A stretch of DNA of 64,000 nt from Microbacterium testaceum (GCF_029761935.1 NZ_CP121699.1:558001-622000), one strand, 5' to 3'. Positions 1 through 8,002 are shown, counted from the stretch's first letter. Notes: generated from the sequence alone by a model not told the origin. Translations and numbers: made by a program.

Positions 1-46
1 GCGAGGGACTGATCCGGGATGCCGGGACCCCGGCGACGCGCGCGGC

Positions 47-487
47 TCAGGCCTCGCGGTTCGCGCGCACCTGGCGTTTGGCGCGCATGAGCATCCCGGT
101 CATGCCCGCGATGCGCAACGGACTCACGGCGCGCGTCAGACCGATGCTCTGCGGGAAGTCGTCGGGCACCGCGAGCACCTCGTCGGCGGACAGCCCCGTG
201 AGCCCCTGCGACAGGATGCTCGCGAATCCGCGCGTGGTCGGCGCTTCGGCGGGAGCCGTGGCGTGCATCGCGACCCGGTCGGCGTCGTCGACCGTGACGA
301 TGATGTACACCGGCGACTGGCACTCGACGACGCGCTCACGCATCTCGGGGTGGTCGGCGTACTCCGCCGGGACCTCGGGCAGCTCCTGCGAGAACTCGAG
401 CAGTAGCTGCAGGCGATCGGGCTCGTCGAGCTCGAGGAACTCGTCGCGGATCTCGGCGAGGCGGGCGGGGAGGGCGTTGTCGGACAT
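47..487 (-). CDS. SufE family Fe-S assembly protein
   Basis: SufE-type sulfur acceptor of about 146 residues. These proteins take persulfide sulfur from a cysteine desulfurase and pass it to Fe-S cluster assembly. The family signature is visible: a long N-terminal helix (EIRDEFLEL, DRLQLLLEFS), then the acceptor cysteine in RVVECQSPVYI, then the GFASILSQGLTGL helix. I start at the second of two nearby ATGs (MSDNAL) because GGAGG lies about 8 nt before it; an earlier ATG at 496 has the GGAGG directly against it. The gene lies 34 nt behind the sulfurtransferase on the same strand and is probably co-transcribed, which gives a sulfur-relay pair. The catalytic partner SufS is not in the window. 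Confidence 0.9.
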   Translation of the reverse strand: MSDNALPARLAEIRDEFLELDEPDRLQLLLEFSQELPEVPAEYADHPEMRERVVECQSPVYIIVTVDDADRVAMHATAPAEAPTTRGFASILSQGLTGLSADEVLAVPDDFPQSIGLTRAVSPLRIAGMTGMLMRAKRQVRANREA

Positions 488-521
488 CACCGTCATCCTC
501 CCACGCCCGCGTCGACCGGGA

Positions 522-1424
522 TCAGCGCGAGGGGACCTCGCCGGGCTCGGCACCCGCGACGATCGGCACGCGGACCGCGCTGCCCCACTCGGTCCACGAG
601 CCGTCGTAGTTGCGGACGTCGTCGAAGCCCAGCAGGTGCTTCAGCACGAACCAGGTGTGGCTCGAGCGCTCACCGATGCGGCAGTACGCCACGATCTTGT
701 CTCCGTCGGCCAGGCCGGCGCCGTCGCGGTAAATGGCATCCAGCTCTTCACGCGATTTGAACCCGCCGTCCTCCGCCACGGCCTTGCCCCACGGCACGCT
801 CTGCGCGCTCGGGATGTGGCCGGCGCGGAGGGCGCCCTCTTCGGGGTAGGCGGGGGCGGTGGTGCGCTCGCCCGAGTACTCCTCGGGGGAGCGGACGTCG
901 ATCAGCGGGTTGCCGAGGTGGGCGAGCACGTCGTCCTTATAGGCGCGCAGCACCGAGTCGTCGCGCTCGACGACCGGGTAGTCGGTGGGTTCGACGACCG
1001 TCTTGTCCGTCGTGATCGGGCGGCCCTCGGCGATCCACTTGTCGCGGCCCCCGTCGAGCAGGCGCACGTCCTCGTGACCGAAGAGCGAGAAGACCCACAG
1101 GGCGTACGCCGCCCACCAGTTGTTCTTGTCGCCGTAGATCACGACGGTGTCGTCGCGCGAGATGCCCTTGCGGCTCAACAGCTCGGCGAATCCCGCGCCG
1201 TCCACGTAGTCGCGGACGACGGGATCGTTGAGCTCGGTGTGCCAGTCGACCTTCACGGACCCGGGGATGTGCCCCGTCTCGTACAGCAGGACGTCCTCGT
1301 CGGACTCCACGACCACGAGTCCCGGCTGCCCGAGACGCTCCTGGAGCCACTCGCCCGTGACGAGACGGCCGGGCTCGGCGTAGTCGGCGAACTTGGGGGA
1401 CGTGGTGTCGAACTCGACGGTCAC
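522..1424 (-). CDS. Thiosulfate/3-mercaptopyruvate sulfurtransferase (two rhodanese domains)
   Basis: Rhodanese-family sulfurtransferase of 300 residues, the usual length for tandem-domain enzymes. The N-terminal domain opens with [24 protein letters not shown] and carries the inter-domain hallmark [14 protein letters not shown]. The C-terminal domain holds the active-site loop [11 protein letters not shown], whose Cys forms the persulfide. It starts at GTG 1424 with GAGGAG 5 nt upstream; longer in-frame starts would run into the promoter shared with zapE. Cytoplasmic, no signal peptide. Adjacency to SufE suggests it handles sulfur transfer or detoxification; the actual donor (thiosulfate or mercaptopyruvate) cannot be decided from sequence. 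Confidence 0.92.
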   Translation of the reverse strand: MTVEFDTTSPKFADYAEPGRLVTGEWLQERLGQPGLVVVESDEDVLLYETGHIPGSVKVDWHTELNDPVVRDYVDGAGFAELLSRKGISRDDTVVIYGDKNNWWAAYALWVFSLFGHEDVRLLDGGRDKWIAEGRPITTDKTVVEPTDYPVVERDDSVLRAYKDDVLAHLGNPLIDVRSPEEYSGERTTAPAYPEEGALRAGHIPSAQSVPWGKAVAEDGGFKSREELDAIYRDGAGLADGDKIVAYCRIGERSSHTWFVLKHLLGFDDVRNYDGSWTEWGSAVRVPIVAGAEPGEVPSR

Positions 1425-1542
1425 GGGGACTCCTCGGTCAAGGCGGTGGATGGCGCGGCATAGGGTGGACACCGCACCATCGACCCTAGATCCGCGGCAT
1501 GGGGCACGCACCCTCCCCGTAAGACTTGGACACAGGACGGCC
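1425..1542. promoter_or_regulatory. Divergent promoter region between sulfurtransferase and zapE
   Basis: This 118-nt gap separates divergent genes. It holds TAGGGT on the plus strand (1461-1466) and the same hexamer on the minus strand (plus-strand ACCCTA, 1483-1488), so the two putative -10 boxes form an inverted pair about 16 nt apart. A TAAGAC at about 1520 is another candidate -10 for zapE. No clear -35 boxes are visible. Transcription start sites are inferred. Confidence 0.4.
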
Positions 1543-2580
1543 ATGACCTCCACTCCCGCCACGACCGGCCTCATCCACCTCACCGAACGCGAGCCCGCCG
1601 TCTCGGGCGCCGACATGGTGAATGCCCTCGTTCCGCCGCCCCAGTTCGACGGAGCGACCTTCGAGTCGTACCGCGCCGACGACGCCTATCCCTCGCAGCA
1701 GGAGGCGAAGGAGCTGCTGCAGGAATTCGCGGGCCGACAGGCGGCTCCGGCCAAGAAGGGCGGCTTCTTCCGCCGCGCCGAGAAGGTGGCCCCCATCAAG
1801 CCGGGCGTCTACCTCGACGGCGGATTCGGCGTCGGAAAGACCCACCTGCTCGCGGCGATCTATCACGCGATGCCCGCCCGCCGGAAGTACTTCGGATCGT
1901 TCATCGAGTACACGGCCCTCGTGGGGGTCCTCGGCTACGCCAAGGCCGTCGAGCTGTTCCGCGGTTCGGACCTCCTCTGCATCGACGAGTTCGAGCTGGA
2001 CGACCCCGGCGACACGATGGTCATGACGCGCCTGCTCGGCGAGCTCGTGGCATCCGGAACCCGGCTCGCCGCGACCTCGAACACCCCGCCGAACGCGTTG
2101 GGCGAGGGGCGCTTCGCGGCGCAGGACTTCTTGCGCGAGATCCAGTCGATGGCCGACAGCTTCCGCACGATCCGCATCGACGGCACCGACTTCCGTCAGC
2201 GCGCGATCGACGGAGAAGCGAAGGTCCTGTCCGACGAGGGGTATCGACAGGCGATGGATGCCGCCGCCACCGGCGCCGTGGCATCCGACGACTCCTTCCT
2301 CGACCTCGTCGGCCACCTCGCACGGGTCCACCCGTCGCGCTTCATCCGCCTGATCGACGGGGTCGATGTGATCGGCCTGCGCGACGTGCAGGTCCTCCAC
2401 GATCAGTCGGCCGCGCTGCGCCTGGTCGCCTTCGTCGACCGCGCCTACGACGCGCAGATCCCGATCCGGGCGACGGGCGTGCCCCTGAACACGGTGTTCA
2501 GCGAAGAGATGCTCGGCGGCGGATACCGCAAGAAGTACCTGCGCGCGGTCTCGCGACTCGTGGCGCTGACGCACTCCTGA
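1543..2580 (+). CDS. zapE: Cell division protein ZapE-like AFG1 ATPase
   Basis: AFG1/ZapE-family P-loop ATPase of 345 residues. The Walker A motif is [11 protein letters not shown] (about residue 90), Walker B is [16 protein letters not shown], and sensor-like [13 protein letters not shown] follows. In proteobacteria ZapE acts on the Z-ring under stress; in actinobacteria it is usually a lone conserved gene of unproven role. I chose ATG 1543 (MTSTPATTG), preceded by AGGA, because the upstream in-frame extension crosses the divergent promoter. A short lysine-rich insertion ([13 protein letters not shown]) precedes Walker A, as I expect in actinobacterial versions. Probably monocistronic; amtB follows after 165 nt with its own control region. 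Confidence 0.88.
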   Translation: MTSTPATTGLIHLTEREPAVSGADMVNALVPPPQFDGATFESYRADDAYPSQQEAKELLQEFAGRQAAPAKKGGFFRRAEKVAPIKPGVYLDGGFGVGKTHLLAAIYHAMPARRKYFGSFIEYTALVGVLGYAKAVELFRGSDLLCIDEFELDDPGDTMVMTRLLGELVASGTRLAATSNTPPNALGEGRFAAQDFLREIQSMADSFRTIRIDGTDFRQRAIDGEAKVLSDEGYRQAMDAAATGAVASDDSFLDLVGHLARVHPSRFIRLIDGVDVIGLRDVQVLHDQSAALRLVAFVDRAYDAQIPIRATGVPLNTVFSEEMLGGGYRKKYLRAVSRLVALTHS

Positions 2581-2641
2581 GGCGAGTTCATCGCCGGTTC
2601 GCGGGCGCAGGAAACGCGATGTTTACCGGAGCGGCCCGCCT

Positions 2642-2657
2642 GTAACGCCCCCGAAAC
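2642..2657 (+). promoter_or_regulatory. Candidate GlnR box upstream of the ammonium transporter
   Basis: GTAAC, six bases, then GAAAC matches one half of the actinobacterial GlnR consensus (gTnAC-n6-GaAAC) and lies 89 nt before amtB, a classical GlnR target. Further GAAAC (2611) and TTTAC (2622) half-motifs lie just upstream, with 6 nt between them, but off the ideal 22-nt phase. The box also overlaps a short hairpin (CGCCCC/GGGGCG). Whether the organism has GlnR is unknown from this window. Confidence 0.45.
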
Positions 2658-2745
2658 ACGGGGCGAACGGCGACGGAACCGAGGCTGTGGACACTGAGGG
2701 GACCCGACGCTTTACCTGCGTCCCTGCAGAGAGGTTCCCTCCGAG

Positions 2746-4020
2746 ATGGATCAAGGCAACACCGCATTCATCCTGATAGCAGCGGCACTCGTGCTGCTCA
2801 TGACGCCAGGACTCGCGTTCTTCTACGGCGGTCTCGTCAAGGCCAAGAGCGTCATCAGCATGATGATGATGAGCTTCGGCGCGATGGGCCTCATGGGCGT
2901 CCTGTGGGTGCTCTACGGCTACGCGATCGCGTTCCCCGCGACCGACGCCGGGGTCACCAACGCCCCGTGGCACATCGACGGCACCGACTTCGGCCTCGCC
3001 AACGTGCTCACCACCCCCGAGGGCGCCGCGTACCCGCCGCTCGCCTTCGTCGCCTTCCAGGCCACCTTCGCCATCATCACCGTCGCCCTGGTCTCGGGCG
3101 CGATCGCCGACCGCGCCAAGTTCGGCGCGTGGATGATCTTCGCCGGCATCTGGGCCACGGTCGTCTACTTCCCGGTCGCGAGCTGGGTGTTCAACTTCGG
3201 CCTCGCCGAAGACGGCACCTTCAGCTACGGCGGCTGGATCACGCACGGTCTGCAGGATGTGTTCGGCGTCGGCGCGATCGACTTCGCCGGTGGTACCGCG
3301 GTGCACATCAACGCCGGTGCGGCGGCCCTCGCCCTGGCCCTGGTGCTCGGAAAGCGCGTCGGGTTCCAGAAAGGCGCCCACGTCCCTCACAACCCGCCCT
3401 TCGTCCTCCTCGGTGCGGGCCTGCTGTGGTTCGGCTGGTTCGGCTTCAACGCCGGTTCCGAGCTCGCCGCAGACAACACCGCCGCCCTGGCCTTCGTCAA
3501 CACGATCGCCGCTCCCGCCGCGGCTCTTCTGTCGTGGCTGATCGTCGAGAAGATCAAGGACGGCAAGCCCACCTCGGTCGGCGCCGCCTCCGGTGCCGTC
3601 GCGGGTCTCGTCGCGATCACCCCGGCCTGCGCCGCGCTGACGCCCATCTGGGCCATCGTGCTGGGCCTGCTCGCCGGTGCGATCTGCGCCCTCGCCATCG
3701 AGCTGAAGTTCAAGCTCGGCTTCGACGACTCGCTCGACGTGGTCGGCATCCACCTCGTCGGTGGTCTGCTCGGAACGCTCTACCTCGGCATCTTCGCCAA
3801 CACGAGCGGCCTCATCTACAGCGGCTCGTTCAACCAGCTGATCGTCCAGGCGATCGCGGCCCTCGCGGTGCTGGTCTACTCGTTCGTGCTGGCCTTCATC
3901 ATCGGCTTCGCGATCGAGAAGACGATCGGCTTCCGCGTGAAGAACGAGGACGAGATCGCCGGCATCGACACCGTCGTGCACGGCGAAGAGGGCTACGTCC
4001 TCTCCGACGTCCGCGCCTGA
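2746..4020 (+). CDS. amtB: Ammonium transporter (Amt/MEP/Rh family)
   Basis: Ammonium channel of 424 residues in the inner membrane, with about eleven hydrophobic helices. The family signature FAGGTAVHINAG carries the first pore histidine and VVGIHLVGGLLG the second. The N-terminal TPGLAFFYGGLV segment is typical of Amt proteins. It starts at ATG 2746 with GAGAGG about 11 nt upstream. Two stop codons in tandem (TGA TAA) end the gene and a strong hairpin follows. No glnK/glnD is attached, so any PII protein that gates it is encoded elsewhere. Nitrogen control is likely through the GlnR-like site upstream. Confidence 0.96.
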   Translation: MDQGNTAFILIAAALVLLMTPGLAFFYGGLVKAKSVISMMMMSFGAMGLMGVLWVLYGYAIAFPATDAGVTNAPWHIDGTDFGLANVLTTPEGAAYPPLAFVAFQATFAIITVALVSGAIADRAKFGAWMIFAGIWATVVYFPVASWVFNFGLAEDGTFSYGGWITHGLQDVFGVGAIDFAGGTAVHINAGAAALALALVLGKRVGFQKGAHVPHNPPFVLLGAGLLWFGWFGFNAGSELAADNTAALAFVNTIAAPAAALLSWLIVEKIKDGKPTSVGAASGAVAGLVAITPACAALTPIWAIVLGLLAGAICALAIELKFKLGFDDSLDVVGIHLVGGLLGTLYLGIFANTSGLIYSGSFNQLIVQAIAALAVLVYSFVLAFIIGFAIEKTIGFRVKNEDEIAGIDTVVHGEEGYVLSDVRA

Positions 4021-4036
4021 TAACCGCCCGACCCCC

Positions 4037-4072
4037 AACGGGGCGTCGCCGATTCGTCGGCGGCGCCCCGTT
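4037..4072 (+). terminator. Strong hairpin terminator behind amtB
   Basis: AACGGGGCG-TCGCCGA, loop TTCG, then TCGGCGG-CGCCCCGTT form a stem of 16 pairs, with one G-T pair, closed by a stable UUCG tetraloop. There is no long U-run, as is common in high-GC actinobacteria. It lies 17 nt after the stop of amtB. Confidence 0.85.
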
Positions 4073-4093
4073 CCGCGTGCCTAGGGTGTGGGT

Positions 4094-4618
4094 ATGGGAA
4101 CCGCTTCTCGTCTGCTGTCCGCCGTGCTGGGCATGTTCCGGTCGACGCCGACGGCTCCGCCCGCTCGTCGTTCCGTTCCCGTCGCGCCGACCGCGCGCCC
4201 CTCGGGCCGCCGCGGGAGCGAGACCGTCGAGATCGATCCGCCGCGGCGCCTCACCCTGTCGTACGCGCCGAAACGCGACAACGCCCCCGACGGGGGCGAG
4301 ATCGTCTGGACGTGGGTCCCCTACGAGGAGCGCGACGGACGGGGCAAAGATCGACCGGTCCTCGTCATCGGTCGAGCGGATGCCACCCGCTCCTACGCCG
4401 TGCGACTCACCAGCAAGCCGCACGACGGCGACCGGCAGTACCTGTCGCTGGGCACGGGGGAGTGGGATCCCCAGCGTCGTGCGTCGTGGATCGACATCGA
4501 ACAGCTGTATCTGGTCCATGACGCGGGGATGCGCCGGGAGGCGGCGGCCCTGGACCGCGCGCGGTTCGACGCCGTCGCTGCCGCTCTCGCCGCGCGCTAC
4601 GGCTGGTCACGCGGCTGA
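4094..4618 (+). CDS. PemK/MazF-like toxin-fold protein, no antitoxin partner
   Basis: A protein of 174 residues whose second half resembles the PemK/MazF fold: EIVWTWVPYEE, then KDRPVLVIGRA, then YAVRLTSKPH. MazF/PemK toxins are mRNA interferases, normally about 110 residues with a small antitoxin gene directly upstream. Here there is a 70-residue basic, Pro-rich N-terminal extension and no antitoxin ORF: amtB and its terminator lie immediately upstream. Actinobacteria carry many such solitary homologues, and activity is uncertain. TAGGGT ends 6 nt before ATG 4094, so the transcript may be leaderless. Catalytic residues cannot be assigned with certainty by eye. Confidence 0.6.
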   Translation: MGTASRLLSAVLGMFRSTPTAPPARRSVPVAPTARPSGRRGSETVEIDPPRRLTLSYAPKRDNAPDGGEIVWTWVPYEERDGRGKDRPVLVIGRADATRSYAVRLTSKPHDGDRQYLSLGTGEWDPQRRASWIDIEQLYLVHDAGMRREAAALDRARFDAVAAALAARYGWSRG

Positions 4619-4745
4619 TTCTCTGCGTCCCTCCCCGAACCGGACGAGGAACTGTTCGTGAGAGCTACGTGAGATTCCTCTCATCTACCGGGTTTTCTTG
4701 ACGGGAACCGTCCGTTCTCAGCGCCCGGGTCGATAAATTTCTGCC

Positions 4746-5126
4746 GTGCCGTTGGATCCCGAAGAGTCGTTCGCGCAGGTCGAAGCCGACGTTCGTCGTG
4801 CCGAGCTGCGCGCCGCGCAGATGCCGGCCTTCGAGGCGACGGTCGCTTCGGTGCGCGGCACCGGTCGCTCTCGCGGTCGCGACGTCATCGCCCAGGTGGA
4901 CTCGGGCGGCCGGGTCGTCGATCTGCGGCTGAGCGAGGCAGCTCTGGCCCGCGGCGCGCAGCGACTGTCCGCCGAGATCCTCTCGACCATCCGACAAGCC
5001 GAGGCCGACGCCCGCGAGAGTACTCTCCGCGCGGTGAGCGAGCTGCTCGGCGCCGACGATCCCCTCGTCGCGCAGTTGCGCGACACCGAACCCGCCTCAC
5101 CCGAGAGGACTCTTCATGGCCGATGA
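4746..5126 (+). CDS. YbaB/EbfC-like protein of a type VII-associated cassette
   Basis: Small protein of 126 residues: an N-terminal helix (SFAQVEADVRRAELRAAQM), a beta-rich core (GRDVIAQVDSGGRVVDLRLS) and a helical tail. This is the layout of the actinobacterial YbaB/EbfC-like proteins that sit next to EspC/WXG100-type genes; classical YbaB is a nucleoid protein. It starts at GTG 4746, and TAAATT ends 6 nt before it, pointing to a leaderless transcript. The last 11 nt overlap the next gene, so the two are translationally coupled. I infer a chaperone or regulatory role for the downstream WXG-type proteins; nothing in the sequence proves it. Confidence 0.65.
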   Translation: MPLDPEESFAQVEADVRRAELRAAQMPAFEATVASVRGTGRSRGRDVIAQVDSGGRVVDLRLSEAALARGAQRLSAEILSTIRQAEADARESTLRAVSELLGADDPLVAQLRDTEPASPERTLHGR

Positions 5127-5436
5127 CATCGCCGTCGACTTCGATCGACTCCGACAGCACGCCGCATTCGTCGATTCCCTCGTGGGAGACGTCGGATCGG
5201 CGCTCTCCGTCCTCCGCGGCAGCAACCTGCTCCCCGAAGCCTTCGGACTCCTGTGCGCCTTCCTCGTTCCCCCGGGACTCGCCCTGTCGGCAGCCGCCAC
5301 CGGCCTGCTCGGCGAGGACCAATCACTGCTCATGCGCACCGCCGGAGAGCTGCGGCAGACGGCCGACCAGTGGGAGCAGTTCGAGAGCGACGCCATCGCG
5401 ACCATCCGATCGCTCGAATCCGCGATGGGGGTCTGA
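5116..5436 (+). CDS. EspC/WXG100-like small helical protein
   Basis: 106 residues, all-helical. It begins VDFDRLRQHAAFVDSLVGDVGSAL, has a central hydrophobic stretch (FGLLCAFLVPPGLALSAAATGLLG), then a second helix with W (TADQWEQFESDAIATIRSLE). The two-helix layout and context resemble ESX-1 EspC/DUF2580-like or WXG100 secretion targets, which dimerise with a larger partner and leave through a type VII system. The canonical central WxG turn is not obvious. Start ATG 5116 overlaps the previous gene; its stop shares one base with the next start. No EccC-type ATPase or mycosin lies in the window. Confidence 0.6.
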   Translation: MADDIAVDFDRLRQHAAFVDSLVGDVGSALSVLRGSNLLPEAFGLLCAFLVPPGLALSAAATGLLGEDQSLLMRTAGELRQTADQWEQFESDAIATIRSLESAMGV

Positions 5437-6692
5437 TGACCACTATCGTCGCCCCCGGCACCACCTTCTCGGGGAGCCGCGTCATCGAGTCGGGTCGGGC
5501 CCTCGCCGAAGCCGTCAAGAGCGGCAACTGGCTCGACGGAGGAATGGCCTTCCTCGACACCCTGGGTGATGCAGCCGCTGCTCTCACCGACCCCATCGGC
5601 ACGTTGACCGCGTGTGGTCTCGGCTGGGTGATGGAGCACCTCAAGCCTCTCAGCACCTGGCTCGACCAACTCGCCGGCAGCGCCTCCAACGTCGCCTCCG
5701 TCGCGTCGCAATGGGTCTCTGCCGGGTCGTCGATGCGACAGGCGGGCGCCGACCTGAACCGCCGGTTGAGCGACCTCGAGGGCATGACCGGCGGCAGCAT
5801 CACCGCCTACGTGCGGTTCGCCACCGACGCGGCGAAGCACCTCGGCGCGTCGGGCGAATGGGCCGAGGCCGCGGCGAGCGGGCTCACCTCCGCCTCCACC
5901 CTGGTGACGAAGATGCAGGGCGTCGTCAAGTCGGCGATCTCCAAGGTCGTTGCGACCGCCATCGAGGCCATGGCGGTCGTCGCCGCCTCGTTCGGTCTCG
6001 GCATGGGCTACGCCATCGCGCGCGTCGTGATGAAGGTCAACGAAATGGTGAACAAGGTCGTGCGGCCCCTGCGTGCCGTGCTCGGGTCGGTCAAGGCCCT
6101 CACCGGGCTCGTGCAGCAGCTCCGCGGCGTCTTCGATCGCACGTCGACCACGACCGCTGCGGCCCTGCAGAACAGCGCCCAGACCATCCGCATCGACTCG
6201 GGGGCCGTCGTCGACGCGTCGGACGCCACCCGCTACGGAAACAGCGCTGCCCACGACCTCGCCGTCAAGGGCCAGCGTGCCGACGGGGTCGTCTACCGAC
6301 CCTTCGCCGTCTCGGGCGAGCACGCCTCGGGGGACTTCCACCTCAGCGGCTCCGGGGCCTTGTCCGGCGCCCCTACGCCCGATGGGTCCGTCATCGGCCA
6401 GGCCTCCCTCGGCGGGTCCGGCGGCGCGGGCGGCTCGCTCGGTGGGCTGACCGGGCTCGACGCGAAGACCGTCGCCGGCGTCCACAGCGGAAGCGCCGGC
6501 GCGCTCATCGGCGGGACCACCGGGGGAGCGGCCATGGCCGCGACCTCGATGTCGGCCGCGCGGGGCACCGGCCCCGGCGGTCTGCGCCCCCCGATGACCG
6601 GCGCGGGTACACAGCACGGAGCGGGGGCCGGCAGCCGACAGAAGCTCGGTCAGCGCCGCCGCGATCTTCGCGTGGTCATCGAAGACGACTGA
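5436..6692 (+). CDS. Large WXG100-like protein with Gly-rich C-terminus (candidate type VII substrate)
   Basis: 418 residues. The N-terminal half is helical and contains DPIGTLTACGLGWVMEHLKPL followed by LDQLAGSASNVASVASQW, which recalls the WXG100-like N-domain of CpnT-type outer-channel/toxin proteins. A coiled region with an amphipathic hydrophobic segment (AIEAMAVVAASFGLGMGYAIA, about 170-190) follows. The last 130 residues are Gly/Ser/Ala-rich and end in a basic-acidic tail (RQKLGQRRR, VVIEDD). I see no toxin domain such as a nuclease or deaminase. Start ATG overlaps the upstream stop by one base. It could be the secreted partner of the 106-residue protein; secretion machinery must be encoded elsewhere. 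Confidence 0.6.
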   Translation: MTTIVAPGTTFSGSRVIESGRALAEAVKSGNWLDGGMAFLDTLGDAAAALTDPIGTLTACGLGWVMEHLKPLSTWLDQLAGSASNVASVASQWVSAGSSMRQAGADLNRRLSDLEGMTGGSITAYVRFATDAAKHLGASGEWAEAAASGLTSASTLVTKMQGVVKSAISKVVATAIEAMAVVAASFGLGMGYAIARVVMKVNEMVNKVVRPLRAVLGSVKALTGLVQQLRGVFDRTSTTTAAALQNSAQTIRIDSGAVVDASDATRYGNSAAHDLAVKGQRADGVVYRPFAVSGEHASGDFHLSGSGALSGAPTPDGSVIGQASLGGSGGAGGSLGGLTGLDAKTVAGVHSGSAGALIGGTTGGAAMAATSMSAARGTGPGGLRPPMTGAGTQHGAGAGSRQKLGQRRRDLRVVIEDD

Positions 6693-6706
6693 CCCGCGAG
6701 TCGACG

Positions 6707-6749
6707 ACGCCCCGGCGTCCGGCCTCACGACGGCCGGGTGCCGGGGCGT
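6707..6749 (+). terminator. Terminator closing the type VII-like cassette
   Basis: ACGCCCCGGC pairs perfectly with GCCGGGGCGT, and GGCC/GGCC forms an inner helix. The hairpin lies 15 nt after the stop of the large WXG-like gene. Confidence 0.8.
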
Positions 6750-6890
6750 TACCACGTGGGGCGCGCATAGGCAGGGGCCGACGAGCGGCCGCCCCGACCG
6801 GGACGGGTCTACGGCCAGTTGGCCCGGCACGCCGAGCGGGCGGTGCGCCGACGATCTGCGACCGGGGCGCCAGCCCGGGGAGGAAGCAGA
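6750..6890. other. Gap between convergent terminators
   Basis: 141 nt between the cassette terminator and the terminator of the minus-strand tRNA. I see no ORF, promoter or repeat in it. Confidence 0.5.
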
Positions 6891-6914
6891 AAACCCCCGG
6901 AAGGACCGGGGGTG
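6891..6914 (-). terminator. Terminator of tRNA-Val(CAC)
   Basis: Read on the minus strand, ACCCCCGG, loop TCCTT, CCGGGGGT followed by TTTT. It starts a few bases after the tRNA 3' end. Confidence 0.8.
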
Positions 6915-6920
6915 AATCTG

Positions 6921-6993
6921 TGGGCGATGCCGGACTCGAACCGACGACCTCTTCCGTGTGAAGGAAGCGCGCTACCAACTGCGCCAATCGCCC
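6921..6993 (-). tRNA. tRNA-Val (anticodon CAC)
   Basis: On the minus strand, acceptor GGGCGAT pairs with ATCGCCC with discriminator A. The anticodon arm CTTCC-TTCACAC-GGAAG gives CAC, which reads GUG. The T-loop GGTTCGAGTCC is standard. No CCA is encoded. 73 nt. Confidence 0.95.
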
Positions 6994-7145
6994 TCATCCC
7001 GAACGGGACTCATCGATCGTACCGGATGCCGAGAGGTGCTTCGAACCACGAGGGGCGGACACGCGCGGGGCGCGCGCCGTTTTGCACCCGCGCTCAGATC
7101 GGGTAATGTCTTACGAGTGCTCGGGGCAAGCCCCGGGAACGAAAT

Positions 7146-7218
7146 GCGGATGTAGCGCAGTTGGTAGCGCACAACCTTGCCAAGGTTGGGGTCGCGAGTT
7201 CGAGTCTCGTCATCCGCT
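7146..7218 (+). tRNA. tRNA-Gly (anticodon GCC)
   Basis: Acceptor GCGGATG pairs with CATCCGC, discriminator T. The anticodon arm CAACC-TTGCCAA-GGTTG gives GCC, reading GGC, the dominant glycine codon here. CCA is not encoded. 73 nt. Confidence 0.95.
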
Positions 7219-7284
7219 CGAGTGGAGGGATCTCCGTCTGGAAAACCGACGGAGAATCACGACACGTGGGTCGAACCACATCAC

Positions 7285-7355
7285 GGTGGCGTGGCCGAGC
7301 GGCTAGGCACCGGCCTGCAAAGCCGTTTACACGGGTTCGAATCCCGTCGCCACCT
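7285..7355 (+). tRNA. tRNA-Cys (anticodon GCA)
   Basis: Acceptor GGTGGCG pairs with CGCCACC and the discriminator is T, an identity element of tRNA-Cys. The anticodon loop CTGCAAA gives GCA. 71 nt, CCA not encoded. Confidence 0.95.
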
Positions 7356-7382
7356 CAACTCATAAAAGAACAGCCTGTATAG

Positions 7383-7457
7383 GCGCGATTGGCGCAGCGG
7401 TAGCGCGCTTCCCTGACACGGAAGAGGTCACTGGTTCGATCCCAGTATCGCGCACCA
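7383..7457 (+). tRNA. tRNA-Val (anticodon GAC), CCA encoded
   Basis: Acceptor GCGCGAT pairs with ATCGCGC, discriminator A, and the next three bases are CCA, so unlike its three neighbours this gene encodes its own 3' end. The anticodon arm CTTCC-CTGACAC-GGAAG gives GAC (reads GUC). A terminator follows 10 nt later. Confidence 0.95.
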
Positions 7458-7466
7458 CCTGAAGAA

Positions 7467-7488
7467 GCCCCCGGTTCGCCGGGGGTTT
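7467..7488 (+). terminator. Terminator of the tRNA cluster
   Basis: CCCCCGG, loop TTCG, CCGGGGG then TTTCG: seven GC pairs closed by a UUCG loop with a short T-run. Confidence 0.85.
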
Positions 7489-8002
7489 CGTCGTTTCCGG
7501 ACCACCTCTCGCAGGCCGCCCGCAGCCCGAGCGGTCGACCGGGACGCATGCGGCCGCCGACCCTCGGTACGAAGACACGCCAGCGGGCACGCACGGGCCC
7601 GACCCGGTGGCGGACCCGGCGCGGCGACCGCGACGCGTCACGGTCCGCATCCCGGGGCACGGGACTTCTCGCTGCTCCGCTCCCTGCGCACGGGCCGAGA
7701 AAGGGCCGAGAGGTGCGCCGGGCGGGGCGAGGATCCGGGGTAGTCGTTCCCGCCGCCAGTAAGGGGGGCTGCGGAGTGCCTGGCGGCGGGAACGAGACGA
7801 CACTACGACGTGTCCACCGTTTGGGGGACACGTTCGGCCCAGTCTTGTGCTGTCCTTGCGCTGATCTTGCGCTCGCTTTGAGGTTCGCGGCCCCGGTCGT
7901 ACAGCGGGGCCATGGGTGCGGCTCAGTAGGGTGGCCAGACGCCTCCGCCACCTCCGCGGCAGGCGCGACGCACCGCCCCGGCGGAACAGGAAGCGAGTAG
8001 GC
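7489..8002 (+). other. 514-nt intergenic region
   Basis: No convincing gene on either strand. The long open frames here lack ribosome binding sites and run through neighbouring genes or tRNAs. The only structured element I see is the 16-bp inverted repeat at 7744-7795. The last bases (gagtaggc before GTG 8003) may hold the esterase promoter. Confidence 0.55.
7744..7795. repeat. Perfect 16-bp inverted repeat
   Basis: TCGTTCCCGCCGCCAG (7744-7759) and its exact complement CTGGCGGCGGGAACGA (7780-7795) flank a 20-nt G-rich spacer. It lies free in the gap between the tRNA terminator and the esterase gene. It could be a large hairpin, a regulator site or the end of a decayed element. Confidence 0.75.

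Noticed and set aside
4699-4740. ECF-sigma type promoter (GGGAAC and GGTC) or a TTGACG -35 before the YbaB-like gene
   Set aside because: The spacing between the elements is wrong (20 nt or more); the TAAATT next to the start explains transcription better.
7383-8002. Integration site (att) behind tRNA-Val(GAC)
   Set aside because: No second copy of the tRNA 3' end and no integrase in the window; the inverted repeat at 7744 does not match the tRNA.
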